Shown piece after piece: positions 43,864 to 52,896 of a stretch of DNA of 64,000 nucleotides (position 1 is the first letter of the stretch; each line of letters opens with the position of its first letter). The notes beneath the pieces were generated by a model. That model saw only the letters and a list, made by a program, of their open reading frames with translations, ran no database searches and had not been told where the DNA came from. The DNA is from Chitinophaga sancti. Lineage in GTDB: Bacteria > Bacteroidota > Bacteroidia > Chitinophagales > Chitinophagaceae. A program made the translations under genes and the position numbers. The DNA lies in contig NZ_CP139247.1 in the NCBI RefSeq assembly GCF_034087045.1, forward strand, positions 2,196,001 to 2,260,000, written 5' to 3'.

Positions 43864-46119
43864 ATGCAAACTTCCGTAGAAACTCCAGATAAGTTCTCCC
43901 AGACTAGCGTTGAAACAGCTGAACAGCTTGGGCTTACTGCAGACGAATTTGAGCGCATAAAGAACATCCTTGGCCGTACGCCAAACTTCACTGAACTGAG
44001 TATGTATTCTGTAATGTGGAGTGAGCATTGCAGTTACAAAAACTCAATCGTGTGGTTAAAAACACTGCCCCGCGATGGGGAGCGCCTGCTGGTAAAGGCA
44101 GGTGAAGAGAATGCCGGTCTGGTGGATATAGGCGATGGTTATGCCTGTGTATTCAAAATCGAATCACATAACCACCCTTCTGCTATCGAGCCATTCCAGG
44201 GTGCGGCTACCGGTGTAGGTGGTATTCACCGTGATATCTTCACAATGGGTGCCCGTCCGATTGCTGCATTGAACTCTCTGCGTTTTGGTAATTTGAATGA
44301 CAAGAAAACACAGCACCTGCTGAAAGGTATTGTGCATGGTATCGGTCATTATGGCAACTGCTTTGGTGTACCTACTGTGGCTGGCGAGACTTACTTCGAA
44401 GATTGCTATGGTACTAACCCGCTTGTAAACGCGATGAGCGTTGGGGTGGTAAAAGTAGGCCAGACAGTATCTGCTACTTCTTATGGTGCTGGCAACCCTG
44501 TATTCATCGTAGGTTCTGCAACCGGTAAAGATGGTATAGGCGGTGCTTCTTTTGCAAGTGCGAACATCACCGAAGACAGTGTGGAAGATCTGCCTTCCGT
44601 ACAGGTAGGAGATCCATTCCAGGAAAAGAAACTGCTGGAAGCATGTCTTGAAATCATTCCAACCGGTGCGCTGGTAGGTATGCAGGACATGGGCGCAGCT
44701 GGTATCACCTGTTCTACCGCAGAAATGAGTGCGAAAGGAGAACATGGTATGATTATCCACCTGGATAAGGTACCTACCCGCCAGCAGAACATGAAAGCAT
44801 GGGAAATGTTGCTGAGCGAAAGCCAGGAGAGAATGCTGATCGTATTGCACAAAGGCCAGGAGGCCGAAGTGCTGAAAATATTTGAGAAATGGGACCTGCA
44901 TTGCGTGCAGATTGGTGAAGTAACTACCGACAAGTCACTGAAGTTCTATATGAACGATGTGCTGGAAGCAGATGTACCTGCAGAAAGCCTGGTGCTGGGT
45001 GGTGGTGCTCCTCAATATCACCGCGCTTATACCGAGCCTGTTTACTTCGAAAAAATCAAAGCTTTCAGTATCCAGAACATTCCGGATACCCTGCATGCAC
45101 AGTTTGCAGCAGAAAGGCTGGTCAAGCTGCCTAACATCGCTTCCAAACGCTGGATCTATACCCAGTACGATAGCATGGTAGGTACAGCGAATGCCACTAC
45201 AAACGCGCCAAGTGATGCTGCTATCGTAACCGTAAAAGGCACGAAGAAAGTACTGGCCGTAACTACTGACTGTAACAGCCGTTTTGTATATGCTGATCCT
45301 CACATTGGTGGTCAGATCGCTGTAGCCGAAGCAGCCCGCAACATCGTATGTAGCGGAGGCGAACCTGTTGCGATTACAAACTGTCTGAACTTCGGTAACC
45401 CTTACGATCCTGAAGTATACTACCAGTTCGTACACGCTATTAAAGGTATGGGTGAAGCCTGCCGTAAATTCAATACACCTGTTACAGGTGGTAACGTGAG
45501 CTTCTACAACCAATCTCCTGAAGGCGCTGTATATCCTACGCCTACTATCGGTATGCTGGGTATCCTGGATAGCATCGAAGACCGTATGACCCTGAACTTC
45601 AAGGAAGCTGGTCACCTGGTGTACCTGCTGGGCCGTAGCCGCAATGATATCAACAGTTCTGAATACCTGCACAAACTGATCGGTATTGAATTCAGCCCTG
45701 CTCCTCACTTCCACCTGGAAGAAGAAGCACAGCTGCAAAATGCCATCACCAGGCTGAATAAAGCAGGTCTGATCCAGTCTGCACACGATGTGAGCGAAGG
45801 TGGTCTGTTCATTACCCTGCTGGAAAGCGCAATGTCTTCCGGATTAGGGTTTGACGTACATACCAATGCTAACTTCCGTAAGGATGCTTACCTGTTTGGT
45901 GAAAGCCAGAGCCGTGCGGTAGTCACTGTAAGACCTGAGGATAAAGAGAAATTCGAAGCACTGCTCCATGGACTGGTAGATGCAACCGAATACTCTGTCC
46001 GATATGAGAAGATTGGTTCCGTGAAAGGTGAACATGTTGTTGTAGATGGAGAGGACTGGGGTAAAGTGAGCCAATGGAAACAACAGTATGATACTGCTAT
46101 CGAACGCAATTTAGCATAA
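43864..46119 (+). CDS. purL: Phosphoribosylformylglycinamidine synthase subunit PurL (small type)
   Basis: 751 residues from ATG 43864 ([20 protein letters not shown]). The preceding 26 codons overlap the promoter. The length fits the small PurL that works with separate PurQ and PurS, not the 1,200-residue fused form. Typical segments: [40 protein letters not shown] with catalytic His, and [20 protein letters not shown]. De novo purine synthesis, step 4. PurQ and PurS genes are not in the window. Confidence 0.95.
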   Translation: MQTSVETPDKFSQTSVETAEQLGLTADEFERIKNILGRTPNFTELSMYSVMWSEHCSYKNSIVWLKTLPRDGERLLVKAGEENAGLVDIGDGYACVFKIESHNHPSAIEPFQGAATGVGGIHRDIFTMGARPIAALNSLRFGNLNDKKTQHLLKGIVHGIGHYGNCFGVPTVAGETYFEDCYGTNPLVNAMSVGVVKVGQTVSATSYGAGNPVFIVGSATGKDGIGGASFASANITEDSVEDLPSVQVGDPFQEKKLLEACLEIIPTGALVGMQDMGAAGITCSTAEMSAKGEHGMIIHLDKVPTRQQNMKAWEMLLSESQERMLIVLHKGQEAEVLKIFEKWDLHCVQIGEVTTDKSLKFYMNDVLEADVPAESLVLGGGAPQYHRAYTEPVYFEKIKAFSIQNIPDTLHAQFAAERLVKLPNIASKRWIYTQYDSMVGTANATTNAPSDAAIVTVKGTKKVLAVTTDCNSRFVYADPHIGGQIAVAEAARNIVCSGGEPVAITNCLNFGNPYDPEVYYQFVHAIKGMGEACRKFNTPVTGGNVSFYNQSPEGAVYPTPTIGMLGILDSIEDRMTLNFKEAGHLVYLLGRSRNDINSSEYLHKLIGIEFSPAPHFHLEEEAQLQNAITRLNKAGLIQSAHDVSEGGLFITLLESAMSSGLGFDVHTNANFRKDAYLFGESQSRAVVTVRPEDKEKFEALLHGLVDATEYSVRYEKIGSVKGEHVVVDGEDWGKVSQWKQQYDTAIERNLA

Positions 46120-46142
46120 GAAACAAGCTTTTAAAGATTAAG

Positions 46143-46185
46143 AGGTGTAACATAATCCCACATGGGTGTTATGTTGCACCTTTTC
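46143..46185 (+). terminator. Terminator of purL
   Basis: AGGTG/CACCT and AACATAA/TTATGTT stacked with a one-base mismatch, inner CCCA/TGGG, followed by TTTTCTC. Confidence 0.7.
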
Positions 46186-46352
46186 TCATTTTTCAGCTGT
46201 TCATCATACACTTATAAAAAGTGGTCGATTTACTAAATCGTTACTCATGGCTCGTTTGCCTGAAAAGAAGGTTTTATTGTATGTTGTATTTACTTTAACA
46301 ACTCATTAACAAAATAGCATCTTCGTGTGAATTTATATTACTATATGTGAAC

Positions 46353-46564
46353 TATTTTTGATGCAGAGAGATGCAAAATACAAGTCCGGTTGTCAGGGGC
46401 TTTTTAGTATAAAAATATCCAGGAGTCTTATTGATTCCCATTCTATGAAAACCAATTGTTCTACTTACCATGTCCTAATGAAAGCTAAGTGATTTACACC
46501 TAGTGAGAAAGAAAGATTTGTAGAGGAGCTCTTCGTGTTACAACGAAGGGCTCCCTTGTTTTTA
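46353..46564 (+). ncRNA. Candidate small RNA (or 15-codon peptide mRNA)
   Basis: In the 507-nt gap between purL and the convergent gene, a -7-like TATTTTTG (46353-46360) precedes about 200 nt that end in an intrinsic terminator of their own (46525-46564, 12-bp stem GGAGCTCTTCGT). The purL terminator lies upstream, so this signal is not needed for purL. A 15-codon ORF (46445-46492, MKTNCSTYHVLMKAK) is the only small frame with an ATG noticed. The -33 element is poor, so this is a weak candidate. Confidence 0.35.
46525..46564 (+). terminator. Orphan terminator
   Basis: GGAGCTCTTCGT (46525-46536) pairs with ACGAAGGGCTCC (46543-46554), 12 bp with one G-T, then TTGTTTTT. Confidence 0.8.
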
Positions 46565-46572
46565 AGCAATTA

Positions 46573-46608
46573 AAAAAGCCCTGATCACGATAGTGATCAG
46601 GGCTTTTT
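46573..46608 (-). terminator. Terminator of the alpha-oxoamine synthase gene (bidirectional)
   Basis: AAAAAGCCCTGATCAC (46573-46588) and GTGATCAGGGCTTTTT (46593-46608) form a perfect 16-bp stem with T-runs both ways. It lies 17 nt after the end of the leftward gene. Confidence 0.9.
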
Positions 46609-46625
46609 CTTTATTAACTATAACC

Positions 46626-47867
46626 TTATACCATTGGTATTTCAGCTACATTATATACCTTCTTATCCAGCTTCTCTTTCGTTTCGCTGAATGCCTTCAA
46701 CGTCAGCTCGATGTCCTCATCGTTATGCGCTGCTGTTGGAATAAGGCGGTAAATGATCTGTCCTTTAGGAATTACAGGGTATACTACGATAGAGCAGAAT
46801 ACATTATAGTTCTCACGCAGGTCCAGACACATAGCAGTTGCTTCAGGAATATCACCCTGCAGGTAGATCGGCGTTACCGGAGAGTTAGTGCTACCGATGT
46901 TGAAACCACGCTCTTTCAGGCCAGACTGTAATTTGTTAACATTAGCCCAAAGCTTAGCTTTCAGCTCAAGGTTATTACGCATCAGTTCTACGCGTTTCAG
47001 GTGACCAATTACCAGTGGTAATGGAACTGATTTTGCGAAGATCTGGGAGCGCATGTTGTAACGCAGGTAATTAATGATCTTCTTTTCGCCGCTGATGAAA
47101 GCACCGATAGAAGCACCGGATTTAGCGAAGGTATTGAACAGCAGGTCAATTTTGTCCTGTACACCCTGTTCTTCACCTGTACCGGCACCGGTTTTACCCA
47201 TTGTACCGAAACCATGTGCATCATCCACCAGGAAGCGGAACTCGTACTTGTCTTTCAGGGCAGCGATTTCCTTCAGTTTACCCTGATCACCCGCCATACC
47301 GAATACGCCTTCAGTGATCACCAGGATACCACCAGAGGTACCTTTGATCAGGTCTTCAGCACGTTTCAATTGTTTTTCCAGGTCTTCGATGTCATTGTGC
47401 TTGAACACATAACGGTGACCCTGGTGTAAACGAAGACCGTCGATAATACTGGCGTGGCACTCTGCATCGTATACGATCACGTCACGACGGCCGCACACTG
47501 CATCAATGGCACTCATGATACCCTGGTAACCATAGTTAAGGAGCGTTGTATCTTCCTTGCCCATGTAATCGGATAATTCTTTTTCCAGCTTTTCGTGGTA
47601 GTTCGTGTTACCACTCATCATACGGGCTCCCATTGGCATGGCGAGACCGAAATCCGCTGCTGCTTTAGCATCTGTAGCACGTACCTCAGGGTGGTTAGCC
47701 AGACCCAGGTAGTTGTTCAGACTCCAAACGATTTTCTCATTGCCCCGGAACTTCATACGGGGACCAATTTCACCTTCCAGCTTAGGGAATGCGAAATAAC
47801 CGTGGGCTCTGTCTGAGTGCTCCCCGATAGGGCCCAAGTGTTTCAGCAGTTTCTCGAATATATCCAT
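46626..47867 (-). CDS. PLP-dependent alpha-oxoamine synthase family enzyme
   Basis: 413 residues, fold-type I. Members condense an amino acid with an acyl thioester (Kbl, BioF, HemA, serine palmitoyltransferase, cysteate acyltransferase). Visible residues: AECHAS (His138), the DDAHGFGTMG motif (215-224) and the PLP lysine in FAKSGASIG (Lys249). The N-terminal 45 residues and the NYGYQG segment differ from classical Kbl/BioF. No bio or tdh genes are near. A role in sphingolipid or capnine-type sulfonolipid base synthesis is plausible for this phylum, but the substrate is not proven. A TACCTTTG -7 box (minus, 47909-47916) lies upstream. Confidence 0.82.
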   Translation of the reverse strand: MDIFEKLLKHLGPIGEHSDRAHGYFAFPKLEGEIGPRMKFRGNEKIVWSLNNYLGLANHPEVRATDAKAAADFGLAMPMGARMMSGNTNYHEKLEKELSDYMGKEDTTLLNYGYQGIMSAIDAVCGRRDVIVYDAECHASIIDGLRLHQGHRYVFKHNDIEDLEKQLKRAEDLIKGTSGGILVITEGVFGMAGDQGKLKEIAALKDKYEFRFLVDDAHGFGTMGKTGAGTGEEQGVQDKIDLLFNTFAKSGASIGAFISGEKKIINYLRYNMRSQIFAKSVPLPLVIGHLKRVELMRNNLELKAKLWANVNKLQSGLKERGFNIGSTNSPVTPIYLQGDIPEATAMCLDLRENYNVFCSIVVYPVIPKGQIIYRLIPTAAHNDEDIELTLKAFSETKEKLDKKVYNVAEIPMV

Positions 47868-47908
47868 ATGTTAAATAATGATTAATAGTGGTTGTTTTAA
47901 TTTTGCCA

Positions 47909-47916
47909 CAAAGGTA
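47909..47916 (-). promoter_or_regulatory. -7 element upstream of the alpha-oxoamine synthase gene
   Basis: TACCTTTG on the minus strand, 41 nt before the ATG; the -33 element is not convincing. Confidence 0.5.
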
Positions 47917-47972
47917 TTAAAATATTAGTTTTTGTAAACTTGGGTTACAATTCAAAATGTTAAAAAATAATA

Positions 47973-49652
47973 ATGTATAAAAGAATTCTTTGCCCGAAGA
48001 TTTTAACGTTAGCATTAGTTACGGTTAATTGTGTCTTTTTCAATCAGGTAAGTGGCCAAAAAGCTACTTCTCCTAAACCTGGCCAGGCTACTGCCTGGGA
48101 TAAACCAGCCACGCCGCTATCAGGCCGCCCCAGGCTGGTGGTTGGCATTGTGGTGGATCAAATGCGTTGGGACTACCTGTATCGCTTTAACAACCGTTAT
48201 ACTAATGGTGGCTTCAAACGGATGTTGCGGGAAGGATTCTCCTGCGAAAATACACTAATTAATTATACTCCAACAGTTACGGCTGCTGGTCATACCTGTG
48301 TTTATACCGGTTCAGTACCTGCCGTACACGGAATTGTGGGGAATGAATGGTTTAGCCCGGCCTTGAACAGAGAGATCTATTGTGCGGAAGATAGTACGGT
48401 GAATACCGTGGGTAGCACTTCCAATGCCGGAAAAATGAGTCCTGAAAATATGCAGGTGACCACCATCGGCGATGAACTGAGGCTGGCTACCAATTTCAAA
48501 AGTAAAGTGGTAGGTGTGGCGATTAAGGACAGAGGATCTATATTGCCCGCAGGTCATAGCGCTACAGCGGCTTATTGGTATGACGGTACTACCGGCAACT
48601 GGATCACCAGTTCTTACTATATGAACCGCCTGCCTGACTGGGTAGAAAATTATAACAGGGAAAAGTGGCCGGCACAATACCTGAATCAGCCATGGAATAC
48701 CCTGTACCCAATTGAAAGTTATACACAGAGTGCTGAAGATAACAAAGCTTATGAAGGAGCTACCCCAGTTTTTCCACATGACATAAGTGCTAATGCCAAT
48801 AAAGGAATTGCTGGTACACCTTACGGTAATACCATGACCCTGGCTTTTGCCCAGAAAGCGGTAAATGCTTATCGATTAGGGAATAATGGCGTAACGGATA
48901 TGCTCACGGTGAGCCTTTCTTCTACTGATTATGTAGGGCACCAGTATGGACCTAACTCTATCGAAGCGGAAGATACCTACCTGAGGTTAGATAAAGACCT
49001 CGCTGCCTTCTTCAAATACCTGGACGCCACTGTGGGCAAAGGCCAATACCTTGTATTCCTGACTGCCGATCATGGGGTAGCACATGTACCAGGTTTTTCA
49101 GGAGAAAATAAATTACCGGGTGGTAGCTGGAGCGTGGCTCCGGATATTAAGCAGATAAATGCCATTGTAAAAGAGCGTTTTGGTGTGGAAAAAGCGGTTA
49201 TTGGTGCAAGCAATTATCAATTGTACCTCGATCATGATGGCATTGAGAAAGCTGGTAAATCTGTGAAGGATATTGCAGCAGTAGCAGCCAAAGAATTACT
49301 GAAAGATACCGCGATTGCAAATGCGTTTCCTTTGTCTGAACTGATGAATATGATTATCCCGAATCCTCTGAGAAATATGCTCATTAACGGGTACTATGCC
49401 AAGAGGAGTGGTGATATTCAATACATTGTTCGTCCGGGTTATATAGAAGGAGGAAAAACCGGTACAACTCATGGTTTATGGTATCCTTACGATGCACATA
49501 TTCCATTGGTCTGGATGGGATGGGGTATACATCCCGGAAAGAGCAATAAGCTCACGGGCATGACGGATATTGCTCCAACTATTGCAGCTTTGTTGAGAAT
49601 ACAGATGCCGAGTGGAAATGTGGGGTTAGTGATAGATGCAATAGCACATTAA
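47973..49652 (+). CDS. PafA-like alkaline phosphatase (type I phosphodiesterase/nucleotide pyrophosphatase superfamily)
   Basis: 559 residues. Hydrophobic N-terminus (about 1-28), then VVGIVVDQMRWDYLYRF with the first metal Asp (Asp62). The nucleophile is expected at Thr103 in TPTVTAAGHT, with Asn124 in GIVGNEW. Lys185 and Arg187 in IKDRGS match the Lys-X-Arg pair of Elizabethkingia PafA. Metal ligands follow in SSTDYVGHQYGP and TADHGVAHVPG. This favours a secreted phosphate monoesterase over a diesterase. It carries no Pho-box that I can recognise. It lies divergent from the alpha-oxoamine synthase gene. Confidence 0.9.
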   Translation: MYKRILCPKILTLALVTVNCVFFNQVSGQKATSPKPGQATAWDKPATPLSGRPRLVVGIVVDQMRWDYLYRFNNRYTNGGFKRMLREGFSCENTLINYTPTVTAAGHTCVYTGSVPAVHGIVGNEWFSPALNREIYCAEDSTVNTVGSTSNAGKMSPENMQVTTIGDELRLATNFKSKVVGVAIKDRGSILPAGHSATAAYWYDGTTGNWITSSYYMNRLPDWVENYNREKWPAQYLNQPWNTLYPIESYTQSAEDNKAYEGATPVFPHDISANANKGIAGTPYGNTMTLAFAQKAVNAYRLGNNGVTDMLTVSLSSTDYVGHQYGPNSIEAEDTYLRLDKDLAAFFKYLDATVGKGQYLVFLTADHGVAHVPGFSGENKLPGGSWSVAPDIKQINAIVKERFGVEKAVIGASNYQLYLDHDGIEKAGKSVKDIAAVAAKELLKDTAIANAFPLSELMNMIIPNPLRNMLINGYYAKRSGDIQYIVRPGYIEGGKTGTTHGLWYPYDAHIPLVWMGWGIHPGKSNKLTGMTDIAPTIAALLRIQMPSGNVGLVIDAIAH

Positions 49653-49667
49653 ATATAAGAAATGTTA

Positions 49668-49703
49668 AAAACGCTTCTGCTCAAAATGCAGAGGCGTTTT
49701 TTC
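49668..49703 (+). terminator. Terminator of the phosphatase gene
   Basis: AAAACGCTTCTGC pairs with GCAGAGGCGTTTT (one mismatch pair), loop TCAAAAT, followed by TTC. It covers the upstream part of the next open frame and so supports the later start at 49740. Confidence 0.85.
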
Positions 49704-49739
49704 ATTTATATTTATAATAATTACATACCAATTCTACAT

Positions 49740-50342
49740 ATGAGAACGTTAATTGTTAGCCTGATTCTGTGCCTGTTAGCCCACACTGGTTTTTCACAGG
49801 TAATTTTAAAAATTGACAACGGATTTAATACCCATAGCGTAAAAGGGCAGGTCCTTCAGTAGTGGGAAGGAAGAGCCTATTCCTATAGCGGCTTGCTGGG
49901 TGTGGAATACCCCCCTCTTTTCCGTCATCTGCTGGTATTTTCTTCCCAGGTCGGTTACATACGGGAGGGAGGAAAGGAATCTGCCAGAACCCCGGAAACT
50001 GACAGGAAGGTGGAAGACTTCGGCTATGTGCATTTGAATACCACTATACGACTTCAATCCAGGGAGAAAACCTCCTTATATATTGGTGTCGGGCCTTATG
50101 CAAACATCCTTGCTGATAATGGAAAGTTTAAGAATGATCAATATGCGGGGTATGAAGTGGATAAGATGAACTGGGGCATAAAAACGGAAGCCGGGTTTAA
50201 CCATCCTTTTTCCGACAGATTGCAGGCAGGGGTGAACTGCACTTTGTTACTGCCTGTTTCGGCTATGATCCACACGGATTATGTGCAGGATAAACTTCGG
50301 TCCCTTGGTGTCTATGCCAGCGTAGGTTACAGATTGAACTAA
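49740..50342 (+). pseudogene. Outer-membrane beta-barrel gene interrupted by an in-frame TAG
   Basis: From ATG 49740 a signal peptide (MRTLIVSLILCLLAHTGFSQ) and 20 more residues are read to TAG at 49860-49862. The same frame continues at once with WEGRAYSYSGLLGVEYPPLF and runs, without another stop, for 159 codons to TAA at 50340-50342. The downstream part has barrel-like strands (TSLYIGVGPYANIL, LGVYASVGYRLN) and the total of about 200 residues is usual for the class. A single base change (CAG or TGG to TAG) would explain the break. Alternatives are a sequencing error or amber read-through; the continuation has no own signal peptide. Confidence 0.7.
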
Positions 50343-50397
50343 GTTTGCAGAAATTAGTATATTCATTCAGCGAAACCAGCTTCGCTATAACCGCGAA

Positions 50398-51177
50398 ATG
50401 ATATACGAACATATCCTGTATAATGTATCGGGTCGTGTGGCCACCCTTACACTCCACCGCCCTGAAAAACGCAATGCGTTGAATGCCGCAATGGTAGTAG
50501 AATTGCAGGCCGCGTTGGATGCAGCGGGCAAAGATGCCGCTGTAAAAGTGATCGTATTAAAAGGTTCCGGAGAGGCGTTTTGCGCCGGTGCGGACCTGGA
50601 ATCCCTGCAACAATTACAAAAAAATACAAGAGAGGAAAATCTGGCTGATTCCCGTGCTTTGATGGCACTGATGAAAAAGATCTATTACCATGACAAGGTG
50701 ATCATTGCCCTGGTAGAAGGTCATGCCATTGCAGGCGGCTGTGGGTTAGTGACGCTATGCGACCTGAGTTATGTCGTACCTGAAGCAAAACTGGGCTATA
50801 CAGAGGTAAAGATCGGTTTTATCCCTGCCCTGGTATCAGTATTCCTTGTACGGAAAATAGGGGAGGGAAGGGCCCGGGAATTACTTTTAACGGGCAGATT
50901 GATCACCGCAGCAGAAGCTGCGGGCTATGGTTTGATCACCCAGGTGGTACCAGCCGGAGAGATAGCTGCTCATGTCTCGAAAGTAGCAGAAGATCTCTGT
51001 AACAATGCTTCGGGCAATTCGTTAAAAGTAACGAAGCGGTTAATCACCCGGGTATATGATCTGCCACTTGACGAAGCATTGGAACACGCTGCTGCTGAAA
51101 ATGCCGTTACCCGTGAACATGCTGATTGTCAGCGGGGTATACAGGCTTTCCTGGACAGGCAGAAAATGACATGGTAA
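50398..51177 (+). CDS. Enoyl-CoA hydratase/isomerase family protein
   Basis: 259 residues, crotonase fold. The oxyanion-hole segments are FCAGADLESLQ (about 61-71) and HAIAGGCGLVTLCDLSYV (about 112-129); the active-site region reads AKLGYTEVKIGFIPALVSVF. It fits the methylglutaconyl-CoA hydratase-like or short-chain enoyl-CoA hydratase group; the exact substrate is not fixed. Preceded by 55 nt without an evident promoter. Confidence 0.88.
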   Translation: MIYEHILYNVSGRVATLTLHRPEKRNALNAAMVVELQAALDAAGKDAAVKVIVLKGSGEAFCAGADLESLQQLQKNTREENLADSRALMALMKKIYYHDKVIIALVEGHAIAGGCGLVTLCDLSYVVPEAKLGYTEVKIGFIPALVSVFLVRKIGEGRARELLLTGRLITAAEAAGYGLITQVVPAGEIAAHVSKVAEDLCNNASGNSLKVTKRLITRVYDLPLDEALEHAAAENAVTREHADCQRGIQAFLDRQKMTW

Positions 51178-51307
51178 TCCGGTACGATTTTTTCAATATT
51201 ACCTATGAAACCGAAGCATGATAATGATCCCTAAACCAATAGGTCAAACGCGTGCCAGGCATCCGGTATTTAACCGAAACACATTTTATACGAAATACTT
51301 AACTGTC

Positions 51308-51961
51308 ATGCAAAAAGCTCTTTTCACATTTTTGTTATTGGTGGTGGTCTCCACCAGCCAGTCGTATGCTCAACGACTGGTGTCCGATGCAAAAATTGTA
51401 TACAATATGCAATCCTCCGGCCAGTCTGCCACAGACTCCAGTTTTACAGGAGGTACGCTCACCCAGTACATGAAAGGTACTCAGAGCCGGGTGGATATAG
51501 ATTTCAGCGAAGTCCATATCAGCTACCTGATAAACAGCAAGGAAGAATCAGTGGTTACGTTGATCAACAACCATGGGGATAAGTACCTGACCCGGGCCGG
51601 AAAGGAGGAATATGAGAAAGAATTGAAATTGTATGCCGGGGCACAGTTCAAAGATGGGACCGAAACAAAGAAGATAGCAGGATATAATTGCCGGAGGGCG
51701 ACTGCAAAATTACCGGATGGAACGACTTTCGAAGTGTATTATACTACTGATCTACAGCCGGAAAACAGGCAATATAACAGGCGGTTTGTGAATCTGAAGG
51801 GGATACCGTTGCAGTTTGAGATATTGAACAAGAATGGGGGGAAGATGACGATGGTAGCCGTGACGGTAGAGTTGAATGCGGTGCCGGGGTCTTATTTTGA
51901 TGTGCCGAAGGCAGGGTATAAGGAGATAAGCAGGGAGGAACTGGCAAGGATGGGTAGTTGA
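51308..51961 (+). CDS. Secreted DUF4412/GLPGLI-like protein
   Basis: 217 residues from ATG 51308, where a signal peptide begins (MQKALFTFLLLVVVSTSQSYAQ). In-frame starts 90 nt upstream would hide it. The mature domain includes KIAGYNCRRATAKLPDGTTF and NLKGIPLQFEI, a pattern seen in DUF4412/GLPGLI-type periplasmic proteins of Bacteroidota. Function unknown. The gap to the enoyl-CoA hydratase stop is 130 nt. Confidence 0.75.
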   Translation: MQKALFTFLLLVVVSTSQSYAQRLVSDAKIVYNMQSSGQSATDSSFTGGTLTQYMKGTQSRVDIDFSEVHISYLINSKEESVVTLINNHGDKYLTRAGKEEYEKELKLYAGAQFKDGTETKKIAGYNCRRATAKLPDGTTFEVYYTTDLQPENRQYNRRFVNLKGIPLQFEILNKNGGKMTMVAVTVELNAVPGSYFDVPKAGYKEISREELARMGS

Positions 51962-51989
51962 TAAAATAGTTAATTGTATAGAATAACAT

Positions 51990-52035
51990 AAAAAGGCGAA
52001 GGCTCAGGTATATCCTGAGCCTTCGCCTTTTTATG
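51990..52035 (+). terminator. Terminator of the DUF4412-like gene
   Basis: AAAAAGGCGAAGGCTCAGG pairs perfectly with CCTGAGCCTTCGCCTTTTT, 19 bp across TATAT, followed by A/T-rich sequence. Confidence 0.9.
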
Positions 52036-52040
52036 TAGAT

Positions 52041-52083
52041 CCCAGGTGCGGGTTCACGCCTTGGGGGTGAACCCGCACCTGGG
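52041..52083. repeat. GC-rich 17-bp perfect inverted repeat
   Basis: CCCAGGTGCGGGTTCAC (52041-52057) and GTGAACCCGCACCTGGG (52067-52083) pair perfectly with a 9-nt loop. It lacks a T-run and lies between two terminators of convergent genes. It looks like a REP-type or small non-autonomous mobile hairpin rather than a terminator. Confidence 0.7.
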
Positions 52084-52140
52084 ATGGCTGGTCCTGCGGA
52101 CGGCCGAAATGCAAAGCCATATCCCTTAGGGCTATAAACG

Positions 52141-52168
52141 AAAATGCCCCGGTATACCGGGGCATTTT
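52141..52168 (-). terminator. Terminator of the small secreted protein gene
   Basis: AAAATGCCCCGGTA followed by its exact complement TACCGGGGCATTTT, a 28-bp perfect palindrome with a T-run on each side, 26 nt after the leftward gene's stop. Confidence 0.8.
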
Positions 52169-52193
52169 CCTAATGCGCTATATTCAAATGAAA

Positions 52194-52574
52194 TTAGTTC
52201 TTTCTGAGAGGCAGAATAATCTGCAGATGATGGTAGCCCATATTGGATGGCTGTTGGATCTGTGCAGCATAAGGCAGGACATAAGTCACATTCCCCTGCT
52301 TAATTGTCATGGTAGACTTAAAGTTCCATGAGGCATTATCGTCAGACAACTTAAAGCCTGCATTGATCGCATTGAAGCGATAACCTGCATCCAGGCTCAG
52401 GTTGGCCTTAGGCATTGCGCTAAGGGAGAGCTTTTCTTCAGCCTTCTTTCCTTTGTCTTTATTATCGTTTGTAATATTATCACTGGCGAACGCGCTGGTG
52501 GCTACCAGAGCCATAACACCGGCCAACAAAAAAGACAATGAAAAGGTCTTAAATATGTTAGTAATCTGTTTCAT
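52194..52574 (-). CDS. Small secreted protein, unknown function
   Basis: 126 residues from the ATG at 52574 (MKQITNIFKTFSLSFLLAGV), with a signal peptide ending around ATSAFA. A short Lys/Asp/Asn-rich stretch and a beta-rich C-terminal domain (SLDAGYRFNAINAGFKL) follow. No family recognised. On the minus strand TACATTTG (52582-52589) lies 7 nt before the ATG, so the transcript may have almost no leader. Confidence 0.65.
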   Translation of the reverse strand: MKQITNIFKTFSLSFLLAGVMALVATSAFASDNITNDNKDKGKKAEEKLSLSAMPKANLSLDAGYRFNAINAGFKLSDDNASWNFKSTMTIKQGNVTYVLPYAAQIQQPSNMGYHHLQIILPLRKN

Positions 52575-52896
52575 TGTAACACAAATGTACAAACTTTTTT
52601 ATATATTTTATAACACTTCCTTAACGAAGTTAGTAAAAATTTCTTAAAGTTATGTTAAACTATGTTAAATATGCTGATAATCAGATAAGACTTTCTTTTA
52701 TTCCTGTAGCTTGATCCTGCGGCAGGATTTTTGCCACCTAAGATATGAATAGCTGACATCGGTAGGGAAAGTTTTAACATTCTTTTGACTCATAATTTTG
52801 TTAAAAGATTAATGCTGACAAAAGAAAAAATTCAGAGATAGCGACTGCCTGCCTGGCGCTAAGCTGAGGAATCAAAAAATACTTATATTTACATTA
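52575..52896. other. Divergent intergenic region with a terminator-like hairpin
   Basis: About 320 bp. ATCCTG/CAGGAT with a 3-nt loop followed by five T (52713-52731) resembles a small orphan terminator on the + strand. TATATTTA at 52884-52891 ends 5 nt before the next ATG. No ORF seen. Confidence 0.45.

Noticed and set aside
44164-45786. Long minus-strand open frames inside purL (245 and 283 codons)
   Set aside because: Both are shadows of a highly conserved coding sequence and have implausible composition.
49662-49739. Upstream extension of the interrupted outer-membrane gene
   Set aside because: This part is the terminator of the phosphatase gene. The signal peptide begins at ATG 49740.
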